64,000 bases of DNA from Actinomycetes bacterium (lineage in GTDB: Bacteria; Actinomycetota; Acidimicrobiia; Acidimicrobiales; Palsa-688): contig JAJZMF010000024.1 in the NCBI GenBank assembly GCA_021850325.1, forward strand, positions 1 through 64,000. Direction: 5' to 3'. The notes beneath the pieces were generated by a model. That model made no database searches. It was not told the origin of the DNA and saw only the letters and a program-made list of their open reading frames with translations. Both the position numbers and the translations under genes were made by a program. Positions within the stretch are counted from its first letter, which is position 1. Each line of letters opens with the position of its first letter. Below are positions 33,480-41,478 of this stretch, piece by piece.

Positions 33480-35045
33480 TCAGCGGGAGCTGTCCGGAGA
33501 TAGGCTCCGTGGCGTCACGACCCGGTTGCGGCCTGCGTCCTTGCCCTTCAGGAGCAGTGCGTTGACGGCATCGAAGACCTCGGTCGCCGCGGCGTGCCGG
33601 GGTAGGGCCTCCAACGCGCCGATCGTCACCGTGACCAGGCCGCCCGGATTGGTCGGGTGTGGCATGCGGAGGGCTTCCACTGCCTCGCGGGTACGTTCGG
33701 CCACTGCCGCTGCCCCGTACAGGCGGGCACCTGGCAGCAGTGCAGCGAACTCCTCACCGCCGTAACGGTAAGCCCGGTCGCCCTGGCGTAGGGCCGAGGA
33801 CAGCGTGGCGGCGACACGGGACAGGGCGTCGTTGCCCTGGAGGTAACCGTAGGCGCTGTTGTAGTCGTGGAAGCGGTCTATGTCGACGAGCAGGATCGAG
33901 TACCGCTCGCCGGCGCCGGCCAGACGGCCGTGGAGCCTCTCGAGGTCGGCGTCGAAGGTGGCCGTATTGGCGAGCCCGGTGCGGTAGTCGATACTGGCGG
34001 CTTCGGCGAGCGCCCGGTTCTCGTCGATGAGCTGCTGCACCTGGTCCGCCAGGGCCTCGGTGCTGGCCTTACGGACCAGCGCCCAGTCCTTCAGTTCGGG
34101 CCGGAAGAGCTCGGTCCGCTTCCTGCCTGCAGCCTTGCCGCGGTACATGGCGGTATAGGCGTCTCTCAGCATCCCGTTGGCAGTGTCTATCGGTGGCACG
34201 CCGGCCCGCCTGGCGGGGTCGAACATGGCAATGCCGATGGTGACGGAGACCTCGGCCGGGTCGCCCCCGGCGGTCTCGGGCGGCGCCTCGCCGGCCGGGC
34301 CGACCGGGCCCAGGGGCAGGCTTGTGGCGGCGATGGCCGCCCTGGCCACCAGCGTCGCTTGTTGCTCGCTCGCTTTGTCGAGCAGCGCTGCGAACTCGTC
34401 ACCGCCCACTCTGTAGACCGAGCCGTGCTCGCCCACGACCTCAACCAGCCTGTCGGCGACCACCTGGAGAAGGCGGTCACCCTCTTGGTGCCCACGGCGG
34501 TCGTTGACCGATTTGAACGAGTCGATGTCGGCCATGAGGATGGCAGCCCTGGGGCCGGTCGGGGCCGAGGTGCGCACCGCCTGGGCCAGGCGTTCGAGGA
34601 GGTTGTGGCGGTTGCCCAGCCCGGTGAGAGGGTCCTGGTGGAGAACGGCCCGGTAGGTCGTCTCACGCTGTGCCCAGCCGGTGACGTCGTGGAAGCTGAC
34701 GGCTACGCCGGAGACGGCCGGGTCCCGGGTCAGGTCACGCGCGACCAGGTCCAGGTGGCGGAGGACGCCGCCCTCCGCTGGTACGGCGCATACCGCCTCC
34801 ACCGCCTGCCCCTCTGCGCGCACGGCCCGGTCAACGAGTGACGCCACGATCGTGGCGTACTCGGGGTCGACCAGGGACGGCAACGAACCGTGAGCCGCCC
34901 CTAGCAGTTGGCGGGCACCGGCCGAAGCCGCCTGCACCTCGAGCGCCCGGTCCACGATGACCACGGCCAGGTCGGGCATGCGCCCCAGAGCGGCCGTCAG
35001 GCGGGGGAGGTCCTCCCCGTCGCGTCCCCTCCTCGGGCGAGCCAT
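33480..35045 (-). CDS. PAS and tandem GGDEF domain protein
   Basis: A soluble protein of 521 residues with no membrane segment. A PAS-like domain (about 25-125) is followed by GGDEF domain 1 (about 135-300; HQDPLTGLGNRHNLLERL, ADIDSFKSVND, GGDEF at 214-218) and GGDEF domain 2 (about 350-510; VDIDRFHDYNSAYGYLQGND, GGEEF at 429-433). Domain 2 has an inhibitory-site RQGD (420-423) five residues before GGEEF; domain 1 has none. Both signatures are intact, so cyclic-di-GMP synthesis is likely. Homology supports the ATG at 35045 rather than an upstream GTG. Confidence 0.85.
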   Translation of the reverse strand: MARPRRGRDGEDLPRLTAALGRMPDLAVVIVDRALEVQAASAGARQLLGAAHGSLPSLVDPEYATIVASLVDRAVRAEGQAVEAVCAVPAEGGVLRHLDLVARDLTRDPAVSGVAVSFHDVTGWAQRETTYRAVLHQDPLTGLGNRHNLLERLAQAVRTSAPTGPRAAILMADIDSFKSVNDRRGHQEGDRLLQVVADRLVEVVGEHGSVYRVGGDEFAALLDKASEQQATLVARAAIAATSLPLGPVGPAGEAPPETAGGDPAEVSVTIGIAMFDPARRAGVPPIDTANGMLRDAYTAMYRGKAAGRKRTELFRPELKDWALVRKASTEALADQVQQLIDENRALAEAASIDYRTGLANTATFDADLERLHGRLAGAGERYSILLVDIDRFHDYNSAYGYLQGNDALSRVAATLSSALRQGDRAYRYGGEEFAALLPGARLYGAAAVAERTREAVEALRMPHPTNPGGLVTVTIGALEALPRHAAATEVFDAVNALLLKGKDAGRNRVVTPRSLSPDSSR

Positions 35046-35274
35046 TGGCTGAAGGATCGGGCACGCTGCCGCCGGGGTTGAGCGCGGCCGGCCCAACTGC
35101 CGTATTTGCGGGGCGCAGACCAAATAGCAGGCATTAGCCCATTACGCGCTGCACGGCATCGCCCGCCACCGGCCGTACCCGGGCTCGGCACGGGGAGCAC
35201 CTCCTACGGCACAAGCTGCCGGGACTTGTCACAATAAGCAACGCATGTCGCGAGGATAACGGGGACGCGCAAAT

Positions 35275-35308
35275 GGGCAGCCCGGGGGCGTAGGCCACCG
35301 GGCTGCCC
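35275..35308 (-). terminator. Hairpin terminator after the rubrerythrin-like gene
   Basis: GGGCAGCCCGG (35275-35285) pairs perfectly with CCGGGCTGCCC (35298-35308), with a 12-base loop. It lies 19 bases beyond the stop of the minus-strand gene and is followed on that strand by ATTTG. It is a good candidate intrinsic terminator, with a short T run as usual in GC-rich genomes. Confidence 0.65.
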
Positions 35309-35326
35309 GGTTTGCCTCGGCTTGGC

Positions 35327-36409
35327 CTAAAGACCCCAACCCCACCGGTTACCGGTACCGTCCAGCGCCGGCCTCGCCAGCGGGCCGGTCCCGTCCATTG
35401 GGCCGCTCCTGTGGCGGTAGGGGCTCTGGGAGAGCTGGACAGCCGTACCATCGGGCAGCGTGAGGTGCCGCAGGGCACTGGCAAAGCTCGCTGCGTGCCG
35501 TGCCTCGTCGTGGGCGGTCTGGCGGAACAGGTTGCCCACAACGGTTTCATTGGCGAGGTAGGCCTGTTGCGCCGCGTCCGGGTAGACGACCTTGGCCTCG
35601 TCGGTCTCCCCGCCGATCGCCACCAGCAGGTTGGCTCGGGCCCCACCAGCCAGGCCGGCCAGGTTCGCCTCGGTGGCAAAGTGCTCACGTAGCTCGACCT
35701 TGGCTGTCCCGGCAAAGAGCTGGGACAACTTCAGTGCGCCGTGTGTCCGGGCGGCCTGGGCATAGGTCAGGTACTTCGCATGAGCGAAGGCTTCACCGTG
35801 CATGGCCGTCAGCAGGTTCTGCAGGGTATGAGGCTTCACCGTCGCGACGTTGACCACAACCTTCACCGGCTCCACGCTGGGCGGGGCCGGCACGGTGCCG
35901 CCACCGCCGTTGGTGGCGGTGAGGGCCTGGGCGAACAGGGCACGGTGGTGGGCCTCGTCAGCCGCGAGCTCCCCGAAGAGCCGCGATGCCGCCTGGTCGC
36001 CTGCCGCTGCCGCCTCCCGGGCGAAGGTCGGGTACATGTCAGTGGTCTCATAGGCCTCGCCCGCCACGGCGGCTGTCAAGTTGGCCTTGTCCGTCCCGGC
36101 GAGCCTGTAGGCGCCTGCAAAGTGGGCGAAGTGCTGACGCAGTTCCATGTCAGCCGTACGGCCCCACAGTGCGGCAAGGGGGCTGGTGGCCACCTGCCGG
36201 TAAGCGTCGTACTTGGCGTATGCGTAGGACTCGCCGTTCAGTGCTGCGAGCAGGTTGCCCATGGTCTGCTGGCTCAGGTTGCTGCCCGGCGCCGGTGCCA
36301 CGGTGCCCTGGGCCGCCGCACTGCCTCCGGGCGCCAGGAGGGCAACCATGACAGCCCCGGCACCGAGTGCCGTGAACCGCAGTCGCCTGCCGGTCCTTGC
36401 TCTGCGCAT
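35327..36409 (-). CDS. Exported protein with two rubrerythrin-like ferritin domains
   Basis: A protein of 360 residues with a signal peptide (arginine-rich start RRARTGRRLR, hydrophobic core, ending SAAAQG near 34). Two ferritin-like four-helix domains follow (about 45-180 and 200-320). Each has a first-helix GE-(S/A)-(Y/F)-A-(Y/H)-AKY motif, an ELR-HF motif, a GE(A/T)-E third-helix motif and a closing DEA(H/R)H motif, the ligands of a diiron site. There is no rubredoxin domain. Export of a duplicated erythrin-type protein is unusual. GGAGGTGAT before the ATG at 36409 fixes the start. A basic, glycine-rich tail ends it. Confidence 0.8.
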   Translation of the reverse strand: MRRARTGRRLRFTALGAGAVMVALLAPGGSAAAQGTVAPAPGSNLSQQTMGNLLAALNGESYAYAKYDAYRQVATSPLAALWGRTADMELRQHFAHFAGAYRLAGTDKANLTAAVAGEAYETTDMYPTFAREAAAAGDQAASRLFGELAADEAHHRALFAQALTATNGGGGTVPAPPSVEPVKVVVNVATVKPHTLQNLLTAMHGEAFAHAKYLTYAQAARTHGALKLSQLFAGTAKVELREHFATEANLAGLAGGARANLLVAIGGETDEAKVVYPDAAQQAYLANETVVGNLFRQTAHDEARHAASFASALRHLTLPDGTAVQLSQSPYRHRSGPMDGTGPLARPALDGTGNRWGWGL

Positions 36410-36661
36410 AGTGATCACCTCCTCGTGGTCGACAAGCTCTTGTCGGCTCGACAGTGCCAGGAGACCGCTACCGCGTGGCGTCAGCGTCAAGCGCCCCTGA
36501 AGGCGAAGTGGAAAGATCCCCGGTCCAGGTGGTCCTCACCGCAGGTGCGCCACCTCGCCACGGGGCCTGCACCGTCCCGGGGGACCGACGGCTCGTCCCC
36601 CAGGGGCGGGCGCCTTGGTGGGCACCGGTACCTGGCGGTCCGTGCAGGAGACGGCCCCGGT

Positions 36662-37378
36662 TCAGGCCCCAGCGGTGTGGGACAGGTGCCCGACCAACAC
36701 GGTGAGCACCATTGCCAGCGAACCGCCGACCACTACCCGGGACACGGGGCGCGCCCACCTGGCCCCGCCTGCCAGGGCGCCGGCCCAGCCGAGCACCGCC
36801 AGGCCCACAACGGCCACCAGTGCTATGACCAAAGATTGGGCCGACCGGGAGGCCGCGACCAGGGCCAGTACCGGAAGTACCGCTCCGGCCGTGAAGGCGG
36901 CCGCGGACGCCGCCGCTGCCTGGAGCGGGCGGGCCGTCCGTTCCTGGGCCAGGCCCAGCTCCTCGCGGGCGTGGGCGGCCAGGGCGTCATGGGCACTGAG
37001 CTGTTCGGCTACCTGCCGGGCCAGGGCCGGCTCGACTCCCCGGGCGATGTACAGGTGGGCCAGCTCCTCGAGCTCGGCGGCGGGTGCGGCGGCCAGCTCA
37101 CCTCGCTCACGGGCCAGGTCGGCCTGCTCGCTGTCGCGTTGCGAGGACACCGACACGTACTCACCGGCGGCCATGGCCATCGCACCGGCGACCATGCCTG
37201 CCAGCCCGGCGGTGAGGATGCCCGACCGGCTGGCGTGGGCGGCAGCCACCCCGAGCATGAGGCTGGCGGTGGAGACGATCCCGTCGTCGGCCCCGAGCAC
37301 GGCAGCTCTCAGCCACGCGCTCCGGTCGCCGCGGTGCCTTTCGGGCTGGTGCGTGCCCGATGGCGCTGGTACCCCCAT
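36662..37378 (-). CDS. VIT1/CCC1-family metal transporter
   Basis: The 238-residue protein has about five hydrophobic helices and the VIT1/CCC1 pattern: WLRAAVLGADDGIVSTASLMLGVAAA, then GMVAGAMAMAAGEYVSVSSQRDSE, a glutamate-rich cytoplasmic metal-binding stretch (ELAAAPAAELEELAHLY), and two C-terminal helices. These transporters move Fe2+ or Mn2+ out of the cytoplasm. It lies upstream of the rubrerythrin-like gene on the same strand, 252 bases apart, suggesting a joint role in iron handling. The start is the ATG at 37378. Confidence 0.85.
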   Translation of the reverse strand: MGVPAPSGTHQPERHRGDRSAWLRAAVLGADDGIVSTASLMLGVAAAHASRSGILTAGLAGMVAGAMAMAAGEYVSVSSQRDSEQADLARERGELAAAPAAELEELAHLYIARGVEPALARQVAEQLSAHDALAAHAREELGLAQERTARPLQAAAASAAAFTAGAVLPVLALVAASRSAQSLVIALVAVVGLAVLGWAGALAGGARWARPVSRVVVGGSLAMVLTVLVGHLSHTAGA

Positions 37379-37500
37379 GGCCCAATTGTGGGCGCGGTCC
37401 CGGTCCGCCAGTAGGGCCGTTCGACACCAGACAGGGGACGGCCGGGCCTCTTCGACCACGGCCATTGGCCCGCTCGTGGCAGGGCCCCACGGCACGTAGT

Positions 37501-37536
37501 GGCCGGCCGGCCGACGATGTCGGCTCGACCGGCCGG
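37501..37536. terminator. GC-rich hairpin between VIT1-like and collagen-like genes
   Basis: GCCGAC (37510-37515) and GTCGGC (37519-37524) form an inner stem with a 3-base loop; flanking CCGGCCGG segments at 37503-37510 and 37529-37536 can extend it. It lies 18 bases beyond the stop of the minus-strand collagen-repeat gene and could end its transcript. There is no T run. Confidence 0.4.
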
Positions 37537-37553
37537 TGTTCCGGTGCCCCTGT

Positions 37554-38357
37554 CTAGAGGTTGCTCACGTCAGTGTTGTTGTAGACGAGGTTCCACTGCG
37601 CCGTTGAGGCAACCCCCCCGGGGCTGCTCGGGGGTACGGTGGCCGTGAAGCCCTCGTAATCAACGGTGACCGTGGCGTGGGGCGACGAGGTGGCGGAACC
37701 GTCGTTGCTCATGACGATGCTCGTGACGACGACGGCGTACATCTCGTACGTGCCGACGACGGTGGTCGTCCCCGGTTTGTACAGCTGCACCGTGGCCGTG
37801 CGGTAGTGCTTCCCGGTCGCCTCGTAGGTCATGAGCTCCGTGAGCAGCGGCCCGACGGGGACCGTCATGGTGGCACCAGGGGTGGTGAGCCTGCCCTTGC
37901 CGGCCCCGGTGCCGCCGCTCTGGGAGCTGATGCTGACCGGCTGGTCCAGCTCGTTGGTGAACGAGTAGAGGTCGGTCGCCGTGGAAGTCAGTGTGCCGGA
38001 GGCCGGGGTGACGGTGAGCTGGCCCACGACCTGTTGGCCCGGCACGTTCGAAGGCGCAGACGCGCCCGGCGGGCCTGCTGGGCCGGTAGCGCCCGTTGGG
38101 CCGGCAGGGCCTGTCGGCCCCGTTGCGCCGACGGGCCCCTGGACATCCCACTGCACGGCCGTCTCGCCCCGGCGGCAGTGAGCGCCGGACGTGACAAGCC
38201 GCAGCCAACCGGCGCGCCCGGCGCAGGCGGTGAGCACCTGTGACGTGGACGGGCTCGAGCCGGCGGCGATGGCAACTGTGGTGGAGCCTGCTACAACAGC
38301 GGCGCCGAGACCGAGCGCCGCGACCACGCGTGCCGGACGGCGGAGCAGAGAAAACAT
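37554..38357 (-). CDS. Secreted protein with collagen-like repeat and Hcp-like beta domain
   Basis: The 267-residue protein has a signal peptide (1-31, ending AIAAG), a small cysteine-containing segment (TACAGRAG, GAHCRRGE), nine Gly-X-Y triplets beginning GPVGATGP (about 73-100), and a beta-rich domain of about 160 residues. In the latter, AYYQLYKPG-like VQLYKPGTTTVVGTYEMYAVVVTSI followed by ATVTVDYEGFTATV resembles the Hcp1 tube fold found in some secreted actinobacterial proteins. That resemblance is from pattern only. A surface or matrix role is likely; the trimeric collagen stalk may present the C-terminal domain. Confidence 0.6.
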   Translation of the reverse strand: MFSLLRRPARVVAALGLGAAVVAGSTTVAIAAGSSPSTSQVLTACAGRAGWLRLVTSGAHCRRGETAVQWDVQGPVGATGPTGPAGPTGATGPAGPPGASAPSNVPGQQVVGQLTVTPASGTLTSTATDLYSFTNELDQPVSISSQSGGTGAGKGRLTTPGATMTVPVGPLLTELMTYEATGKHYRTATVQLYKPGTTTVVGTYEMYAVVVTSIVMSNDGSATSSPHATVTVDYEGFTATVPPSSPGGVASTAQWNLVYNNTDVSNL

Positions 38358-38523
38358 GCCGCGTTCCCTTCTTCAAGGTGTTCCAGCCCAGCTGTTAGGC
38401 TTGCCGAGCGTAGCGCCGTAGGTAGGTCGAAACGTTCCCCGGTGCCCACAACGATGGGAGCTTTCGTACTTTTCCGTTCGCGCCGTGCAGCCCGTTGCGC
38501 TGCAACGGAGAGAAGATGAGGGT

Positions 38524-39978
38524 GTGGACGTCGGAGTGCTCCTCCTGCTGGTCGGCGGGGTCCTGGCCGGCAGTGTCCTGTTGGCTCTGGCAGCGGCTCG
38601 GGTTGGCATCCCCGCACTGGTCGTCTTCCTCGGGCTGGGGATGTTGCTCGGTCCCGACGGCCCGGGCGGGATCTCCTTCACCGACGTGGGCCTCGCTCGT
38701 ACCGTCGGTACCGTGGGCTTGGGCGCCATCCTGTACGAGGGTGGTCTGTCCACCTCGTGGCGCAGGCTGCGGCGGGTCGTCGGGCCTGCCGCTCTGCTGA
38801 GCACCGTCGGGGTGGTGGCGACCGCTCTGCTCACCGCACCGGCAGCCCATGTCCTTTTCCACCTCCCGTGGCCCCAGTCGGTCCTCCTGGGCGCTGTTGT
38901 GTCGTCCACGGACGCTGCCGCGGTGTTCGCCACACTGCGTTACACCGACATCCGCCGCCGTCTGGCCCGGGCACTGGAGGCCGAGACCGGGCTGAACGAC
39001 CCGACTGCCATCGCCCTCACGCTCGGCCTGCTCGCCTGGACCGGCAAACCGGGCTCCGGCCCCGCCGCCCTTGTGGCCGAGGTCGCCCGCCAGCTCGGCG
39101 TGGGCCTGCTCGCAGGCGTCGCCTTCGCTGCCCTGGCCGCCTGGCTCTTCGCCCGCTTACCGCGCTCGATAGGTGTGTTCGCCCCGGTGTCATCGGTTGC
39201 CGTCGCCGCACTGGCCTTTGGGACGGCAGACGTGATGGGGGGTAGCGGCTTCCTCTCCGTCTACCTTGTGGGGCTTGCCGTTGGCAGTACCCCTTCGCGT
39301 TACCGGGGCCAGATCGTGGCCTTCCACCAGGGCCTGGCGTTCCTGGCCCAGGTCACCCTGTTCGTGGTGCTCGGCCTGCTCGTGTCCCCTCATGAGCTCG
39401 GGGCCGTAGCCGGTGCCGGCCTGGCCCTGGCCGCCCTGCTGGTGGTGGTCGTCCGGCCGCTGGCTGTGTGGATCTCCACGGCGCTGAGCGCCTTCACAGC
39501 GCGCGAGCGGGCCTTGTTGGGCTGGGCGGGGTTGCGGGGTGCCGCTCCCATCGTGCTCGCCACCCTGGTGCTCTCCTCGGGCCTGCGCCAGGGAGGGACC
39601 ATCTTCAACGCCGTCTTCTTCGTCGTGGTGACCTCTACCCTGTTCCAGGGCACGACGCTCGAGCACCTGGCTCGCAGGCTGCGCCTCGTCGACCCTCGCC
39701 CGGTCGTCACCAACCCGCCGCTCGAGGTCGACGCCCTGGGGCCTCTTGCCCTGGTCGAGTTCGATGTGGCCGGGGACCACGCCATCGCCGGTTCCGCTGT
39801 CAGCGAACTGGGGCTGCCTCAGCACGCTCTGGTGGCGGTCATCGCCAGGGAGTCCCAGACCATCCCCCCGCGAGGGCCCACCGTGGTCCGGGCGGGCGAC
39901 CGTCTCTACATCCTCTACCCGCGCAAGGGGCAGCCCGAGATCGAGGACGTCTTCGCTCGCTGGCGCCAGCGGGTCTAG
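38524..39978 (+). CDS. CPA1 potassium/proton antiporter (CvrA/NhaP2-like)
   Basis: A protein of about 484 residues with 12-13 hydrophobic helices. The CPA1 core motifs are present: VVFLGLGMLLGPDGPGG, SSTDAAAVFATLR, ETGLNDPTAIALT with the transport ND pair, and LLGWAGLRGAAPIVLA. A TrkA-C-like domain of about 75 residues closes the protein (LALVEFDVAGDHAIAGSAV, RGPTVVRAGDRLYILYPR). This combination is typical of K+/H+ antiporters that protect against excess K+. GTG 38524 behind GGAGAAGATGAGG is the likely start; GTG 38485 is also open. Confidence 0.88.
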   Translation: MDVGVLLLLVGGVLAGSVLLALAAARVGIPALVVFLGLGMLLGPDGPGGISFTDVGLARTVGTVGLGAILYEGGLSTSWRRLRRVVGPAALLSTVGVVATALLTAPAAHVLFHLPWPQSVLLGAVVSSTDAAAVFATLRYTDIRRRLARALEAETGLNDPTAIALTLGLLAWTGKPGSGPAALVAEVARQLGVGLLAGVAFAALAAWLFARLPRSIGVFAPVSSVAVAALAFGTADVMGGSGFLSVYLVGLAVGSTPSRYRGQIVAFHQGLAFLAQVTLFVVLGLLVSPHELGAVAGAGLALAALLVVVVRPLAVWISTALSAFTARERALLGWAGLRGAAPIVLATLVLSSGLRQGGTIFNAVFFVVVTSTLFQGTTLEHLARRLRLVDPRPVVTNPPLEVDALGPLALVEFDVAGDHAIAGSAVSELGLPQHALVAVIARESQTIPPRGPTVVRAGDRLYILYPRKGQPEIEDVFARWRQRV

Positions 39979-40075
39979 CGGTACCGGGAGCCGGCCAGGC
40001 CGCCGCCGGCGCGCCCTGACGAGGAGCCGTCGCGCCCGCGCCGCGACCGAGCCCCGCTGTGGCTATGTTCGTCCC

Positions 40076-40618
40076 ATGAGCGGGCCTGTGGAGCTGTCCT
40101 ACCGTCCCTTCCCGGCTGCACCGGACGAGGTCGAGGCGCTCTTGGGCGCCCTCCACCGCAACCGCCGCACCTTCGCCTGGAAGACCGGTGGGCTGGGAGC
40201 AGAGGCGATGCGCCGTACCCTGGGGCCCTCCACCATGACCCTGGGCGGCCTGGTGAAGCACCTCGCCCTGGTGGAGGACCACTACCTCACCCACCAGTTG
40301 CACGGCCGCGACTACCCGGCCGTATGGGCGCCGATGGCTGAGGACGCAGACTGGCCGTGGAGCTCCGCGGCCGGGGACACGCCCGAGGCGCTCACGTCGC
40401 TGTGGCTCGAGGCGGTGGGGCGTTCACAAGTGGCAGTGGCGGAGGCCCTTGCCGACGGTGGCCTGGACCGTCCCCTGGCGCTGTGGGACTGGTCGGAGAG
40501 GCCGAACCTGCGGCGGGTGCTCGTGGACCTGATCGAGGAGTACGCCCGCCACACCGGCCATGCCGACCTGCTCCGGGAGCAGATCGACGGGCTGGTGGGG
40601 GAGGACGCACCGCAGTAG
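40076..40618 (+). CDS. DinB/DUF664 family protein
   Basis: The 180-residue protein has the DinB four-helix pattern: ALLGALHRNRRTFAWKTGGL, LGGLVKHLALVEDHYLTHQLHG with one metal histidine, and a final VDLIEEYARHTGHADLLREQIDG with the His-x3-His pair. These proteins include mycothiol- or bacillithiol-dependent enzymes and are frequent in actinobacteria. TATGTT lies six bases before the ATG, so a leaderless transcript is likely. The gene converges on the GDT1-like gene with 24 bases between. Confidence 0.85.
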   Translation: MSGPVELSYRPFPAAPDEVEALLGALHRNRRTFAWKTGGLGAEAMRRTLGPSTMTLGGLVKHLALVEDHYLTHQLHGRDYPAVWAPMAEDADWPWSSAAGDTPEALTSLWLEAVGRSQVAVAEALADGGLDRPLALWDWSERPNLRRVLVDLIEEYARHTGHADLLREQIDGLVGEDAPQ

Positions 40619-40642
40619 GTGCTGGAGAGCCCTCGGCGCCCC

Positions 40643-41218
40643 TCAGTGCGCTGCCGCCCAGGCGCTGTAAGCGGCCAGTACGAGCAGGACGACGGTGGTG
40701 AACTGACGCACGCGGCGGACGCTGACCAAGCGCAGCAGAGTGCTCCCGCTGGTGACTGCGATGGCCGCCACTGACCACAGCGCGGCCAGCGAACCGAGGG
40801 CGACCGAGGTGACGGAGCCGTACCGGGCAGCCAGGTCGGCCGTCAGGACCTGGGTGAGGTCTCCCCACTCGGCGACGAAGACGACCAGGAAGGCGCTCAG
40901 GACCACGCCCCGACGGGTGGGGACCGGCCTGAGCACCTCGCCCCCGGCGGAGCGCGACGTCTTCCAGGCGTAGACGCCACCGGCGACGAACGCTGCGGCG
41001 GTGACCGCGTCGACGGTCCGGTGCGACATCAGGGAGAACACCGCCACCCCGACGGTGACTGCGATGGCAACGTGGGCGACGAAGGCCAGTGCGGCACCGA
41101 GCCAGACCTGTAGGGGGCGGCCCCGGGTGGCCATGACCAGGCTGGCGAACATGGTCTTGTCCGGCAGTTCGCCGACGAAGACGACGGGGAAGCAGACAAG
41201 GACGATGTGGGCCGACAC
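40643..41218 (-). CDS. TMEM165/GDT1 family Mn transporter-like protein
   Basis: A protein of about 191 residues with six hydrophobic helices and the two signature repeats: VGELPDKTMFASLVMA in the first half and VAEWGDLTQVLTADLAA in the second (E-x-G-D-x-T pattern, first copy with P for G). Bacterial members export Mn2+ or exchange Ca2+. With the VIT1-like gene, this is a second predicted Mn/Fe exporter within 4 kb. The start is uncertain: GTG 41218 fits family length and GTG 41305 is open. Confidence 0.82.
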   Translation of the reverse strand: MSAHIVLVCFPVVFVGELPDKTMFASLVMATRGRPLQVWLGAALAFVAHVAIAVTVGVAVFSLMSHRTVDAVTAAAFVAGGVYAWKTSRSAGGEVLRPVPTRRGVVLSAFLVVFVAEWGDLTQVLTADLAARYGSVTSVALGSLAALWSVAAIAVTSGSTLLRLVSVRRVRQFTTVVLLVLAAYSAWAAAH

Positions 41219-41478
41219 GGCAGGTGCTGGCTGCTTTCTGCCGGGGGCGGCACGCGACCACCGCCCGGCCACAATTGGTGGACCGACGCGGGTGGTCTCG
41301 CCCACCCGTACCTACGGGCCCGGGGACCGGGCGCCAACGGCGCCAGCATGTCGACCTCCCGGCGAGGGGCTACTCCCCAACCTCGACCATCAGGCTAGCG
41401 CCAAGATGCGGGCTACGGGCGCGGTACCGGGCGGGCGTGCTCGCAGCACGTGCACGTACTGGGCCGAGACCGCCGGGG

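Noticed and set aside
37554-38357. Type VI secretion tube protein
   Set aside because: The beta domain only resembles Hcp-like folds, the protein has a signal peptide and collagen repeats, and no other type VI genes are present.
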